From positions 38,146,302-38,210,301 of the forward strand of contig NC_088717.1 of NCBI RefSeq assembly GCF_963576615.1: DNA of 64,000 nucleotides. The letters run 5' to 3'. This document shows positions 43,489-54,269 of this stretch, in pieces (the stretch's first letter is position 1; every line of letters begins with the position of its first letter). A program made the translations under genes and the position numbers. This stretch comes from Watersipora subatra. Its lineage: Eukaryota > Bryozoa > Gymnolaemata > Cheilostomatida > Watersiporidae. The notes beneath the pieces were generated by a model. The model saw only the letters and a list, made by a program, of their open reading frames with translations, ran no database searches and was not told the origin of the DNA.

Positions 43489-45243
43489 CCCTTTGCTTAC
43501 AAAATCCGTAAAAGCCTGGAATACGAGCATTGTCTCAGCGTACGGATCCCGAAAATCCCGAAATAATTCAGCCTTCGATAAACCTTTTTTAAAATATATT
43601 ATTTATTAAAAAAGCAGCATTAAAATTTAAAATTAGTAATTTGATCAATTTCCGTTGGCTTTGTAATACTGTTGTGAGGCTATAAGTAATCCCTAATACG
43701 CATGTGCAAGCAATACACTTTGCAAAGATGTGATCTTTTATGGAAATCTATTGTTGTTCAAGCTCTGCTAAAAAAGTTTGTTTAGAGGAAGACATCGACT
43801 GGTTTGGAAGTGAAGAAGAGGATATCAGGTCGGAAGAATGTGGGGAAGACGATGAAAGTAAAAAATAAGATCAACAGGGTGAATTGGATTGCGAAAGTGA
43901 GAGTGAAACGGCCGGTGATGAAACCGGGAGTATTTACGGATTTCAAAGAGGAGCTGACTTAAAACCAAAAAAATTACATTTTACTGACAGCTTGGCAGGA
44001 GTAAGTTCGAATTTTTAAACAGGTAAGTATTTTTAATACTTAAAGCTTTTTATAACATCGGCCATTATAAATGTTATATTTAACGAAACGAATAAATATG
44101 GCCTCCAAAAACATTGCGATGCTTCGGAGCCTGTTGATGGTAAAGAAATTTGGCGAGTTACATGTATTTATTTAGTTTTGCATATAAGTATTTTCAAAAA
44201 GCCTACTCTGTTGTCTTACTGGTCCACAATCCTTTATTATCTACGCTGATTTTTAATAAAGATCAGCGTAGATAATTATTTCTTTTTATTTTTAAAAATT
44301 AAAAATAAAAAGAAAAATAGAAGCAAGTTTACTTTCTACTGTGCATTTTGCTGACAATTTTGAACAGCCTGCTAGCAATGAATTTTTCAAGTTAGAAGAT
44401 GTTTTTGCCATGATATGCGACTGGTTATATTCTGTTTTGCTGCCTGGTAAATTCATATCTATAGCTGAAAGCTTGCTGGCTTGGAAAGGACGACTTGGAC
44501 AACTAGTTTCTTTGCAAACTCTTGCAAACATATGACACCGTGCAGATGCTTATCATAAACCATGTTCACAGAGTTATCGCTTCCAAAAATGTATTTGTTA
44601 TCAATGTTTTATGATAGAAAGGTGGCAACTTTGACACATCACAATTTTGATAGAAATATTCACAGACGAATAAATTTGCAGGGACGATTTGCAGGGAATA
44701 AATGGCTGCCTGTTCAGAAATTTCTAAGCTTTCAAATGCATATTCATTTATAGCTCTATTTTAATTTGCATGTAAGTTATATCGAAGTTTAGGGGACATT
44801 GGCAGTCCTCCCTTTTTCGCTGGTCTTTTGGGTCATGCACTGAGAATTTCGAGTGGCACTCCCGCAATGCATCGGAGCTCATAACTCCACTTTCAATGCT
44901 CTTCGACGACCAATTTCTTTTGCAAATTGTTGAGAACCTATGAATCCGTGCAAGTATTATTTATACAATATTGTCATTTACCTTTATCAATAGGAAAATA
45001 CAATTGAAAATGGTGTAGAAAAAGAAATTAATAGATTCAACAAATTGAGACTTTTGCTGGAAAGCATTTGCAAGCTACCTGCATAAAAAATATCAGCTTG
45101 TAGAGAATTTTCTCAGCTTTCATATTTTTCAGCTATGCATATTATGCAGTTTTTATGCAGTCATGTCGAAGGCTCAAATCGCCCTAGTAATTGCCTCCGT
45201 ACGCTGGTATTTTCCCGGCCGTAAGTGCGCCGTAGCCAAAGGG
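43489..45243 (+). mobile_element. piggyBac-like element, internally decayed
   Basis: TTAA flanks both sides (43485-43488, 45244-45247). Ends CCCTTTGCTTAC and, reverse-complemented, CCCTTTGGCTAC, typical piggyBac CCY termini. Inside is an acidic N-terminal-like stretch (near 43795-43870, IDWFGSEEEDIRSEE) and a transposase fragment at 44341-44535. Total 1755 bp, shorter than intact elements. Two adjacent hairpins lie at 44238-44318. Confidence 0.88.
44341..44535 (+). pseudogene. piggyBac transposase fragment
   Basis: The frame carries LLPGKFISIAESLLAWKGRLG, which matches the conserved piggyBac block around the second catalytic Asp (usual form IDES..FKGR). Here the Asp reads Ala, so it would be inactive. 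Text on either side is broken by stops. Confidence 0.8.
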
Positions 45244-45414
45244 TTAAGAACATGCATTAGATATATATAAAGCGGGTAATGTCTGTAGATATCAACACTA
45301 TACTATTTAAAGATATCAGAATAGTATTTTCATGCTCTAGATTGGTGAACACAGTAAAATAATTTTTATGTATTAACATGATACAAATATAAAACTTGTT
45401 AGCCTGTACGTGGC

Positions 45415-47022
45415 TTACATCTTCAACCTTCCTGCTTCAATAGAGAGCTTGATATCCGCCAATGCTCGACCATCTTCCTAACATAAATAAAGACAACTGG
45501 TTAAAAACGAAATTCAAAGCAAAAATTTTAAAAAGTTGTTAGTTCAGGTTGAGAAAATTAAACCAAATAAGTGAGGAAGTATCTTAACATATATTTACAT
45601 ACAAGATATACAGATGTGCTAAATCTGCTGGGAATAGTTATTGTTTCACATACCTTTATACTTGCCAATAATTCTTTACGGTATGTGAAACGATTTAAAG
45701 ACATATCACCATCTTTTCTATTTTTTAGCTCAAAACGATTCAACATATCGTTGCGCATGCTGAAAATATTAATAACATTATAAAAATACAGATTCTTAGA
45801 ATTATTTTTTAATAAGTTTACAACAACAAAAATGTGCCGAATATCTAGAAAGTTCAAGATTATTGCATAACCCCCTACAAGGAATCACACTAATTTTGCT
45901 GAAAAAACATTGTGGTTAACAGTGAAAATTGACAGAATAGGACTAGGTTTCCTAGTAATAGTTAATGTGTAAATAAATAATCCAACCAGACGTTTTCTGC
46001 TGATAATTGTTGAAGTCTTGAGACCTCTACAAATGAGAGTGTCACTCACCTTGATAACATACAGTCCACAGCTTACACAATCTTTTTGTTGCATAGCCGC
46101 CATCTCACTATCTGTCACAGCATAATCAGCAAACCTCTGATCAACAGAAACAAGCTTCCTGCAAATATCGTTGCTAACAGTGAGTTTTTGGATTAAACCA
46201 TTTATGCTAGAATGCAAAGGCAATAACTATTGCTTTTTGTAAGATTTACTGACAAACCTAGTGAAGTATTTCATGCTCACCTTTTTTCAATGGTCTGTTA
46301 TCCTTTGTAAGAAAGAGAGTCCATTAAATGAATTTTCCCAAGTTTCCTATCTACCAGCTGCAAACAGAGTACCATATACAACTTGTATATAAAGCTATGC
46401 AAGCTAATGCAAGTTGCATGTTATAGATACACGCAGAGCAAGTATTCCTGTGCCTACAAAACAGTTATCTTATTCAAGTTACACGCTATATAAAATATGT
46501 GCTGTTTTAAATTTTTAAAACAATTATAATAACTATGCACAGCCATGCAACACTAATTGTTCTCAAAATTAATATCTTGACATAGTCTCTTAGTATAAAA
46601 GTGCAGCATAAGAATACTAACCATTATGGAGTAGTGATTTTGCTCAAAATCATGTCTTGGTACTATAACAATGTCAGCAGGCTGGTCTAATGCGTTAGTG
46701 AGACTATCATAGATTAGTAGAGCATGAAACTGAAAATAAACATTTGATACACATAAAAAAAGTTAACCAATAATACAATATGGCAAGATCTTTTTTACTG
46801 CGTTAAGCGTTGCATAATAAGTTTATAAAATATATATTTGGTTGATGTAACAAAAATTATGATAAAATTAATCCCATGATGAACTTTTGCCACTGATTAA
46901 ATGAAATAGAGATATTTTGACAGCATCACGTCACATCCACTTTAGATCACAACCTCAGAAAGACATACCTTGATTGTTGATTTCGACTTGGAAATCGCCA
47001 GTTTTATGCCAACATCTACCAC
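45415..47022 (-). CDS. Ulp1/SENP-like C48 cysteine peptidase gene, at least six exons, one TAA
   Basis: Exons read on the minus strand, all with GT-AG borders: 47022-46969, 46729-46622, 46357-46281, 46158-46050, 45759-45654, 45477-45415. The first four join in phase. The catalytic His is in FEQNHYSIM (exon 2), the Asp 17 residues later in KIHLMDSLSY (exon 3), and Gln/Cys in MQQKDCVSCGLYV (exon 4). The His-Asp spacing of 17 and Gln-Cys spacing of 6 match yeast Ulp1. Such enzymes cleave SUMO or related modifiers. Exon 3 has an in-frame TAA (46298-46300) just after the Asp, although its 3' border and phase are right. Exon 5 is out of phase by one base with exon 4, so a small exon may be missing. 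The last exon ends AAG-ATG-TAA or splices at GTAAGC. Upstream exons lie above 47022. It could be a fresh pseudogene or a transposon-borne Ulp1. Confidence 0.75.
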
Positions 47023-47964
47023 CTAAAATAAGTAAAAGAAAATCTAAAATAGTCCAATATTTCGAAGGAAAATTACAATTAGAAATTTAACAGACTGCAC
47101 TAGAAGACACTGTTGCAACACAAACTGTCATCAAGAACGTATTTGCTTATAAAACATCTGTCTAGGATCTATTTTTAGCAGCGTAACATTTTATTAAGAG
47201 CAGTAAACCTTTTTGGTATTTTTTCGATGTATTATGTTTTTATCACTTTTTTATATACATGTATATACCTTATATTGCTAGTATCTAGAATAAATTTAGC
47301 CCTTTCCAGCACCAGCAAAACACCAGTAACCATTCTTTAATGCCAGTAATCATTCTTAATTTTCAAGAAGAAGAGTTTTGTCTGCAAGCGTGCAGCACGT
47401 TGCTGGCCCCACAGTGTCGCTTGCTTTAGAAATGAAAAAAAGAAACAAATATTGCCCGCTAGAGCAGGACGTTTAACACTGATGTCAAAGGTTTCTTTTA
47501 AAAGCTATACAAAACTATTTTCTCTCGTCCATGGTATTACTGATTACTTATAATCGCCAACACAGCTACACAGTTTTCAAACCGAGTTAGGAACAGCGGG
47601 CTAGGAACTCACAAATCGTTATCTTTTTTAGATCTGACCAGTCAGCTCTGCCTCCATTTGTTGAGTGCTCGACAGTTCGTTTGTTCTTCTTGTTGTCCGG
47701 GACTATCTGATCTGCAAGCCGAGTAGTCTAACCGAGCTGGCCCAGATACAGGTCAACTTGCTCCCACCACAATATAGCTATCATCGACACGGGGCCATTT
47801 TGCTCCCACCACAATATTAGTATCAGCGAAATATGAACTCCCTACTTGTTTAGCAGGAGAACTCAACTTGCTCTAAACTCTAAACAATAATACACTTGGC
47901 AGACCTGTGCGCCATAAGATATCATAATGAGTAATAACTATACGCATAATTGATTCTTGAAGTG
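47023..47964. other. No gene recognised; inverted repeat unit at 47580-47650
   Basis: Upstream exons of the peptidase gene may lie here but none is clear. The stretch at about 47578-47650 (AACTCACAAATCGTTATCTT, AGATCTGACC) is the reverse complement of 41825-41890 with few changes, so a small dispersed repeat flanks the 41.8-47.6 kb interval in inverted orientation. Confidence 0.5.
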
Positions 47965-48089
47965 GCAAGGCGACTGAGTGGTGTAGAGCTTAGAGTGTTG
48001 AACTGTAAACCGGAGAGTCGAAGTTAAATTCCTGTGCGAGGCAATGTTTTTCGGTAGATACAAAAAGCCAAACGCACTGAATGACTGAA
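47965..48089 (+). repeat. tRNA-derived SINE, with tail shared at 51797-51860
   Basis: The head resembles a tRNA: TGGTGTAGAGCTTAGAGTGTT (A box) and AGTTAAATTCCTG (B box), about 35 nt apart. The tail (GGTAGATACAAAAAGCCAAA .. GAATGACTGAA, 48050-48089) recurs as a reverse complement at 51797-51860, which supports a dispersed SINE family. Confidence 0.55.
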
Positions 48090-49288
48090 CCATAGATATA
48101 TAAACCTAGGTTGGCCAATAATACCTATTCCCATCGGTTGCCTTGTCAGACTTAAGTAGCACCACGTAACGTCATTGTATTGTACCTCATGCTTGACTGC
48201 ACTGTTATTAACAATGGAGCTCATTAGGAGAAGGTGACAAAATCACATTTATTTTCACATAAAAACCTTCTTGGATACATAATTCAGTAAACTAAAGCAA
48301 TTATGTGATAATATCTGATAACCACCATAGATTAAAACTAAAAAGCTATGAATTGTTGCACACAAATCTTGAGCCATCAGGGCTTTATTTACCACCCTCT
48401 CCTATCCCCATTCGCTCTTTTCCCCTTCTCCAAAGAAGAAGTGAGAAAGGAAAAAGAGAGAAGAGGAAGAGGAGAGGGGGGAGGCAAATAGCCCACCCAC
48501 TCAAAGAGCCAGACCCTGGCTAGGTAAATAGACTAATATCTTGCAGAACTAAACATGACTAAATATGATATGCAAGTGTGTCTTAAGTCAAAAATGAGAC
48601 AGAATGATTATTTTACAGCTGGCTATGTAGCTGGCTAGGTCACCAAAGCTCAAGTGTAATGATTGTTTTACTAGCATCGTGTATGTTACTAACTATGATG
48701 TAAACCAAGCAACGAATTCCATAATCACAGTTAAGAATCGTGGTGGCTTGACTTTGTCTTCGCCTGTGTTGATTGAGGTTTGCAACCAGTGAGAAAGCGA
48801 CGAGAGTGTTGCTTAGTAGTGCTGGATTGGTGAAAAACTTTACCAGGCTAGCACTAATTGCCACCATAGAGAAGTTGCTGAGGTTCAACATCATGCTATT
48901 GCTTAAGTGTAATCATTAAGCTACCAGCAAGGTAGTAACCTAGCTCGTGAGATAGCAAAGAGATATATTTCGATTAGGGCGCATTATGAAGCTAAGAATA
49001 GAGCTGGCACGGGTAGCTCATCTGGTCTTGACCCATCAGGTCAGAGGTGCCCGGGTCGGGCCACCTGACCCTCGGGTCTTCCTATACAAAGACACAGGTA
49101 GGTTTATGGCTAAACAACAGTGGTTGTATATCGCTTTTTAAGTGCGATTGAAATTGAGTCACATATAGTCCTAGAGCGGAAGGACCAGGCGAAATAAAAC
49201 AAGATGAGTCAAGACTATATTTTTACGTCTGCGACAATAGTCTTTGGACTATAGGTTTCACAACGTTTTTTGGCAAGAAATAATCAAC

Positions 49289-50330
49289 ATGTCGGTGGTC
49301 TGGGAGTTCATGAAGAAGCCAGTCACGAAAGGAAAATACCAAGTTATTTGTACAGTATGCAAAAGCAAGTTAAAGGTTGACTAGCAACACAATTCACATT
49401 ACAGTTATTTGGTATCATAAGATTCACCATGTCTTACTCTGTTGTGTTGTAGGCGTGAAATATATGGTAATGTGATTACAAGCTCTTAAAAGCTAAAAAA
49501 CGAACAGTTAATCGCAGCCACACGAGACCGCTGTAGTTTGGATTCGCTTTCCAAAATGGCTCAAATGGGCTGTAGTTGTTACAGGATGGTTTCTGTTTAC
49601 ATTTTCATGTAACCTCATTCGTCGAAATATTTTCACAAATATACTTCACACATTCAATAAAACCATGTCTATTGTTCTTACGCGACTGTTTTATCGTCAT
49701 TGTAATGCTATCACTTTTAGCACTGATATCTTATAACTTACCATAAAAAAGCGTTAAACTTTTTAACCTTAGCTCGAAGGAGTACATATCATTGTCTAAT
49801 AATTACGACAAGCCTGTTGGTCACCTGTGATAATCGAAAAGTGCTGCAAAAATTATTTTCGAAGTATTGAGTCACGTGATCATATCACGACTTGACGATT
49901 GAAGAATGCCAAAACAAAACTGTAAAGTAGCGAACATCTATATTTGATACGGGGTATTTGGTAAAACCCGAAGTGTTGGTCATAAACTAGTGCTACGATA
50001 AGTTTTATATTGAGCTTTTTGTTGGCTTTTCAATTCACGTGAGAACATCATGTGACAAGACGATAACCAAACTGTAATGGCTACGTCAAATAAATAAACA
50101 GATTCCAATCTACGGCGGCTTTTCGTTTTTGAGCTTTTAAGAGCTTGTAATTACATTTCCACGTATTTGGCACCTACAACACAACAGAGTAAGACATGGT
50201 GAATCTTTTGATACCAAATAACTGTAATGTGAATTTTGTTGCAAGTCAGCCTTTAAGCTACAAAGAAGGGTCCACCTCAATACTATTGAGGCATTTACAA
50301 CGAGGGCATCCTGAGGAACTTAAAAGCGTG
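49289..50330 (+). pseudogene. BED-type zinc finger of hAT transposase, interrupted
   Basis: The ATG at 49289 starts MSVVWEFMKKPVTKGKYQ, then CTVC. The reading resumes after the TTAA element with SILLRHLQRGH (50280-50320), giving the C-x2-C ... H-x4-H pattern of BED fingers. The TTAA element lies exactly between the Cys and His pairs. Skipping it with one TTAA leaves the frame continuous, so its insertion is what broke this exon. Confidence 0.8.
49374..50252. mobile_element. TTAA-target long-inverted-repeat element, copy 1
   Basis: 879 bp, TTAA at 49370-49373 and 50253-50256. Ends AGGTTGACTAGCAACACAAT and, reverse-complemented, AGGCTGACTTGCAACAAAAT. The inverted repeats extend about 150 bp each (both include TCTTACTCTGTTGTGTTGTA and GAGCTTGTAATNAC text). 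No coding frame. Same family as 33599-39292 and 52176-53050. Confidence 0.9.
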
Positions 50331-51341
50331 TCTAAGAACCTTCAATCCAGCAAATTTATTTTATTTTTAGTTTCTTTCACTAATACCAGAAGTTTTAGGG
50401 AAGTGATAGATTTTTGCTTTCCACTATGCTGGGTTATCTATTTCTATATTTGTAAAGTATTTCTTAACTAATCTCTTGTTGATTATAATAGCAGTTGAAA
50501 GTAAAATCTGTAATAAAAGCACTAGCCAAATCATGTCATTAATCTATCACCTATTGAATAGCATTAATCCACCAATGTCTAGCTGTAAATTGTAGATTGC
50601 ATCTATAAACCAAGCCACAAAATATAATGATTGGTGTGATAATGGTTTCTTTTATCTTAGTTTTTTGATGTAACAACATTAGGCTGTGATAGAACTATCT
50701 CTTAACCTTAAATGAATAAAAGATCGTGTGCCGTGCTGACCCGGTCCGACCCGATCTTGGCCCTCATTGCTGACCTTGAGTCTGGTCCGACCCTGCATTC
50801 CTTGATCTCGTTCCAGCTCTAGCTAAGAAAGCCATTGATTCCATTTCCCTGATCAGATCAAAACTTCACAGGCTCATCATATTTAGTCATGTTCAGTTCA
50901 GCATGATATTAGTCTATTCACCTAGCCAGGGTCTGGCACTTCGGGTGGGTGGGCTATTTGCTCCCCTCTCCTTTCCCCCTTCTCTCTTTTCCCCTTCTCA
51001 CTTCTTCTTCTTTGGAAAAGGGGAAAAGAGAGAATGGGGATAGGAGAGGGTGGCAAATTAGGCCCTGATGGCTCATGATTTGTGTGCAGCATTTCATAGC
51101 TTTCATACTTTTAATCTATGGTGGTTATCAGATATTATCACAGAATCGCTTTGGTTTACTGGATTATGTATCCAAGGTTTTAATGGGAAAATATATGTGA
51201 TTTTGTCATCTTCTCCTGATGAGCTCCATTGTTAATAGCAGTGCAGTCAAGCATGAGGTACAATACAATGACGTTACGTCGTGCTATATAAGTCTGACAG
51301 GCTTTTTCCCTATTGGCCAATCTAGGTTTATATATCTATGG

Positions 51342-52175
51342 ACTAAACAAACCGAATATTTTGGAAGTTTCTCTCTCATGTGACTATTTAAGAATAAGGG
51401 TGCGTAACTCAAACTTCTATAAATAAAGAGCTCAATGAATTCCGTAGAAACATTTTAGAGGCTGTTGTTAATTTTCGCGCCAGTGAAGCACGCTGTGAAT
51501 AAAAATATTACATATTCAATCGATGTATTTTTGCTGTCACTAGTCCAATCAGTACTTGCCTTACCTTTGACAGATAAAATGGAAATGCCTGGTAGAAGCA
51601 AAGTTTTATTTGTTCAGTAGTATCGTTAACCATTGGTGAACTAGTAGCTAAATAACTAGCCAAAATTGTTTCTTTATTCAATTGGAAATGAATATATTTG
51701 TTTCTATATATAGCAATATTTATTATAATTATATGAAACATGCAATCAATATTATTTATAGATAATAATTGATTTATAAATAATAGTTGAGGGAGGGCAA
51801 CTCCCAAAAGATATTCGTCTGTTCAGTCATCCAGTGCGTTCGGCTTTTCGTATCTACCAATTTTTTCTTAGCTCTTTTCGGGTGGCTTCGTATAGACGGA
51901 CACAGCTCTTATTATAGTAAGGACTAGCTGACTAGTTTTTGTACAGGAAATTTACTTTTAATCAACATAAACAAAATTTACCAATCTAACTTTTGAATAA
52001 GTGTTTATTTCTGTGTACTGTGGTTATTTTTGTTTACTGTGTTTATTTCTGTGTAATTTATACCGTACCAGCTGCAGTGGCTATTACAAATCTATACTGA
52101 TTGCAATTATATATATTGCATATTATATTATATATTGCAACAATAATTATGGTCTTCTTGGATATATGAGTTTAG
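51342..52175. other. No gene; SINE tail fragment at 51797-51860
   Basis: AT-rich with no supported frame. The reverse complement of about 51797-51860 matches the SINE tail at 48050-48089 (GGTAGATACGAAAAGCCGAA). Short repeats of TGTTTATTTCTGTGTA occur near 52000-52060. Confidence 0.45.
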
Positions 52176-53050
52176 AGGTTGACTTGCAACAAAATTCACA
52201 TAAGTTGTTTGATATGAAAGATTCGCCATGTCTTACTCTGTTGTGTTGTAGGTGCCAAATATGTGGAAAGGTGATTACAAGCTCTTAAAAGCTCAAAAAC
52301 GGAACAGAAAATCGCAGCCACGAGAGACTGCCGTAGTTTGGATTTTCTTTCCAAGACGGCTCAAATGTGATGTACTTGTGAGTGATGGTTTCTGTTTACA
52401 CATTCATGCAACCTTATTCGTCGAAATATTTTCACAAATATACTTCACGCATTCAATAAAAATATGTCTATTGTTCTTACGCGTCTGTTTTATCGTCATC
52501 GTAATGCTGTCACTTTTAGCAGTGATATCTTATAACTTACCGTAAAAATTCGTTTAATTTTTTAGCCTTAACTTGAAGGAGTACATATCATTGTCTGATA
52601 ATCATGACGAGCCTGTTGGTAACTTGTGATATTTGAAAAGTGCTGCAGAAATTATTTGCGAAGTATTGGGTCACATGATTAGATTACGACTTGCCAATTC
52701 GACCAAACCGAAACAAAACTGTACAGTAGCAAGCATCTATATTTGATACGGGGTCTTCAATAAAACCCGAAGTGTTTGTCATAAACTAGTGCTACGATAA
52801 GTTTTATATTGAGCTTTTTGTTGGCCGTTCAATTCACGTGAGAACATCACGTGACAAAACAATAACCAAATTTCATGACTATGTCATCAAAATAAAGAGA
52901 TTCCAATCTAAGGCGGCTTTTCGTTTTTGAGCTTTTAAGAGCTTGTAATCACATTTCCACATATTTGGCACCTACAACACAACAGAGTGAGACAGGGGGA
53001 ATTTTTTGATACCAAATAACTGTAATGTGAATTTTATTGCAAGTCAACCT
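52176..53050. mobile_element. TTAA-target long-inverted-repeat element, copy 2
   Basis: 875 bp. Right flank TTAA (53051-53054); left flank TTAG (52172-52175), one base changed. Ends AGGTTGACTTGCAACAAAAT on the left and AGGTTGACTTGCAATAAAAT on the right, reverse-complemented. It closely matches the copies at 49374 and 33599, including the internal TCACGTGAGAACATCACGTG. Confidence 0.9.
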
Positions 53051-53224
53051 TTAAGCATTTTTCTTCACGAATGGCATACACTTTTCTTCTGGTATGGCTT
53101 TGTGGATTTTTTCCTCTGGTTTGGCTTTACGCTAGTTGCAGTGTTTAATGTGAAGTCATGGAAGATTGGTGTGTATTCCAAGTATGTGCTGAATTTATTC
53201 CATACTATAGCCAGTTGGACTGTG

Positions 53225-53300
53225 TAGAGTATTGTATAAATGGCCGTTTGTAGAACTGAAGGTTGTGAGTTCAAATCCATTTTGCAGCGGATTTCTCATT
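53225..53300 (+). repeat. tRNA-derived SINE head (partial)
   Basis: Contains GTTGTGAGTTCAAATCCA, a good B box, with a weak A-box-like stretch about 35 nt before it. A related B box, GTCGTGAGTTCAAATCCC, lies at 59682-59699. Confidence 0.4.
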
Positions 53301-54269
53301 TTTAAATTTTGTCGCTATAGCTGAAAAGACAGATGTACAGAGAGACAAACAATGAGATTTATATGTATAGATTACAAACTTGCCATGGACAACCTACTTC
53401 TACCTTCAATTACTTAGATGTACATAGAGCAGTAGTGCAATTGGTATACAACCAGGTTATTGCATGGCCATAGATGACAATGTTTCAGAGCCCTAATGTC
53501 TGGCACTAACATATTTGCCCAGCTACCTAAGCCAATCATGTACTAGGTTGGAATATTTAAAAAATTATCTACAGAGCTCACCATTTCTAATAATATTTGG
53601 GCTAGCGAAGTATTCTTAGTGGATTTATGCATGCAAGACGTTTCTTAAAAATTGCTTTCTATCTTTAGTAGCAAAAAGAAATGCATATAACATGCTTTTT
53701 GCTTTCGAAAAGGTTCAAATGAAAAAGACTGAACTTGAAAATAACATGATATAAAGGATTATGAACAAACAAACACCAAGACTGGTTTTATTGTTCAGAG
53801 TATAAAAAGCACCTGCGGAACACATCAGTGTCAAGGATCAACACCTGTGGCCACACTTTAATGGATTTTGAGAGAACTAGAGTATATGCCAAGGTATCAT
53901 AACAACAAGATAAAATCACAAACTCCAAAAAAGTAGAACCTGGAACTAGTAATGCAGCATATTTCGAGTCATACATATATGTGACTTAAAATAAGGTAAT
54001 AAAAGTGTATAAGGTGTGATCATATTTGTTGTGTTCTCACGGTAATGTTTTTTATTCCAGTACTGAGTTTGCAATGAATTGGCAGGAGACATCCCAAGTA
54101 TATACATTATATGTATAGATAGCTGTTAGCAAAAGTATTATCCTGGAATTATACACAAATAGCCAGCTATGTATAATGACATAGTCAATATCATTTGCCA
54201 TGTAATTCCCTGGTTATCCATTGTAATGTCCCAACACCTCCCTGCTAGCTTGAAGTTTTATGGGTGACT
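53301..54269. other. No gene; probable 3' region of Gypsy 3
   Basis: Next to the Gypsy 3 stop, the minus strand reads AGCAGGGAGGTG then TTGGGACATT, which could be a purine tract and LTR start near 54231. No matching second LTR was found, so the limit is not called. Confidence 0.35.

Larger units (their letters stand above)
48999..50821 (+). mobile_element. hAT element with BED-finger remnant and 8-bp target duplication
   Basis: GCTAAGAA stands at 48991-48998 and again at 50822-50829. Ends TAGAGCTGGCACGGG and, reverse-complemented, TAGAGCTGGAACGAG. Subterminal sequences are rich in GGGTCGG/CCGACCC motifs. It encodes the start of a hAT-type protein (BED finger), interrupted by a TTAA element. 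Confidence 0.88.
48090..51341. mobile_element. Fold-back element with about 470-bp arms, split by a hAT element
   Basis: The left arm (48090 to about 48570) begins CCATAGATATATAAACCTAG; the right arm (about 50875-51341) is its reverse complement with scattered changes. Each arm contains a purine/pyrimidine mirror hairpin (CTCTTTTCCCCTTCTC core, about 48414-48480 and 50978-51050) and the polar text CAAGCATGAGGTACAATACA. Flanks ACTGAA and ACTAAA may be a diverged 6-bp duplication. The centre was later hit by the hAT at 48999-50821. Confidence 0.75.

Noticed and set aside
47965..48045. A functional tRNA gene
   Set aside because: A- and B-box-like sequences are present, but the acceptor stem and anticodon arm do not pair properly; a SINE head fits better.
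48305..48523. Open frame over the purine-rich stretch in the fold-back arm
   Set aside because: Lys/Arg-rich low-complexity reading of a purine/pyrimidine mirror repeat; the inverted arm breaks it.
53760..54231. 3' LTR of Gypsy 3 paired with 58502-58918
   Set aside because: Only a short CCATTGT...CCCA similarity was found between the two sides; the rest does not align by eye, so no LTR pair is claimed.
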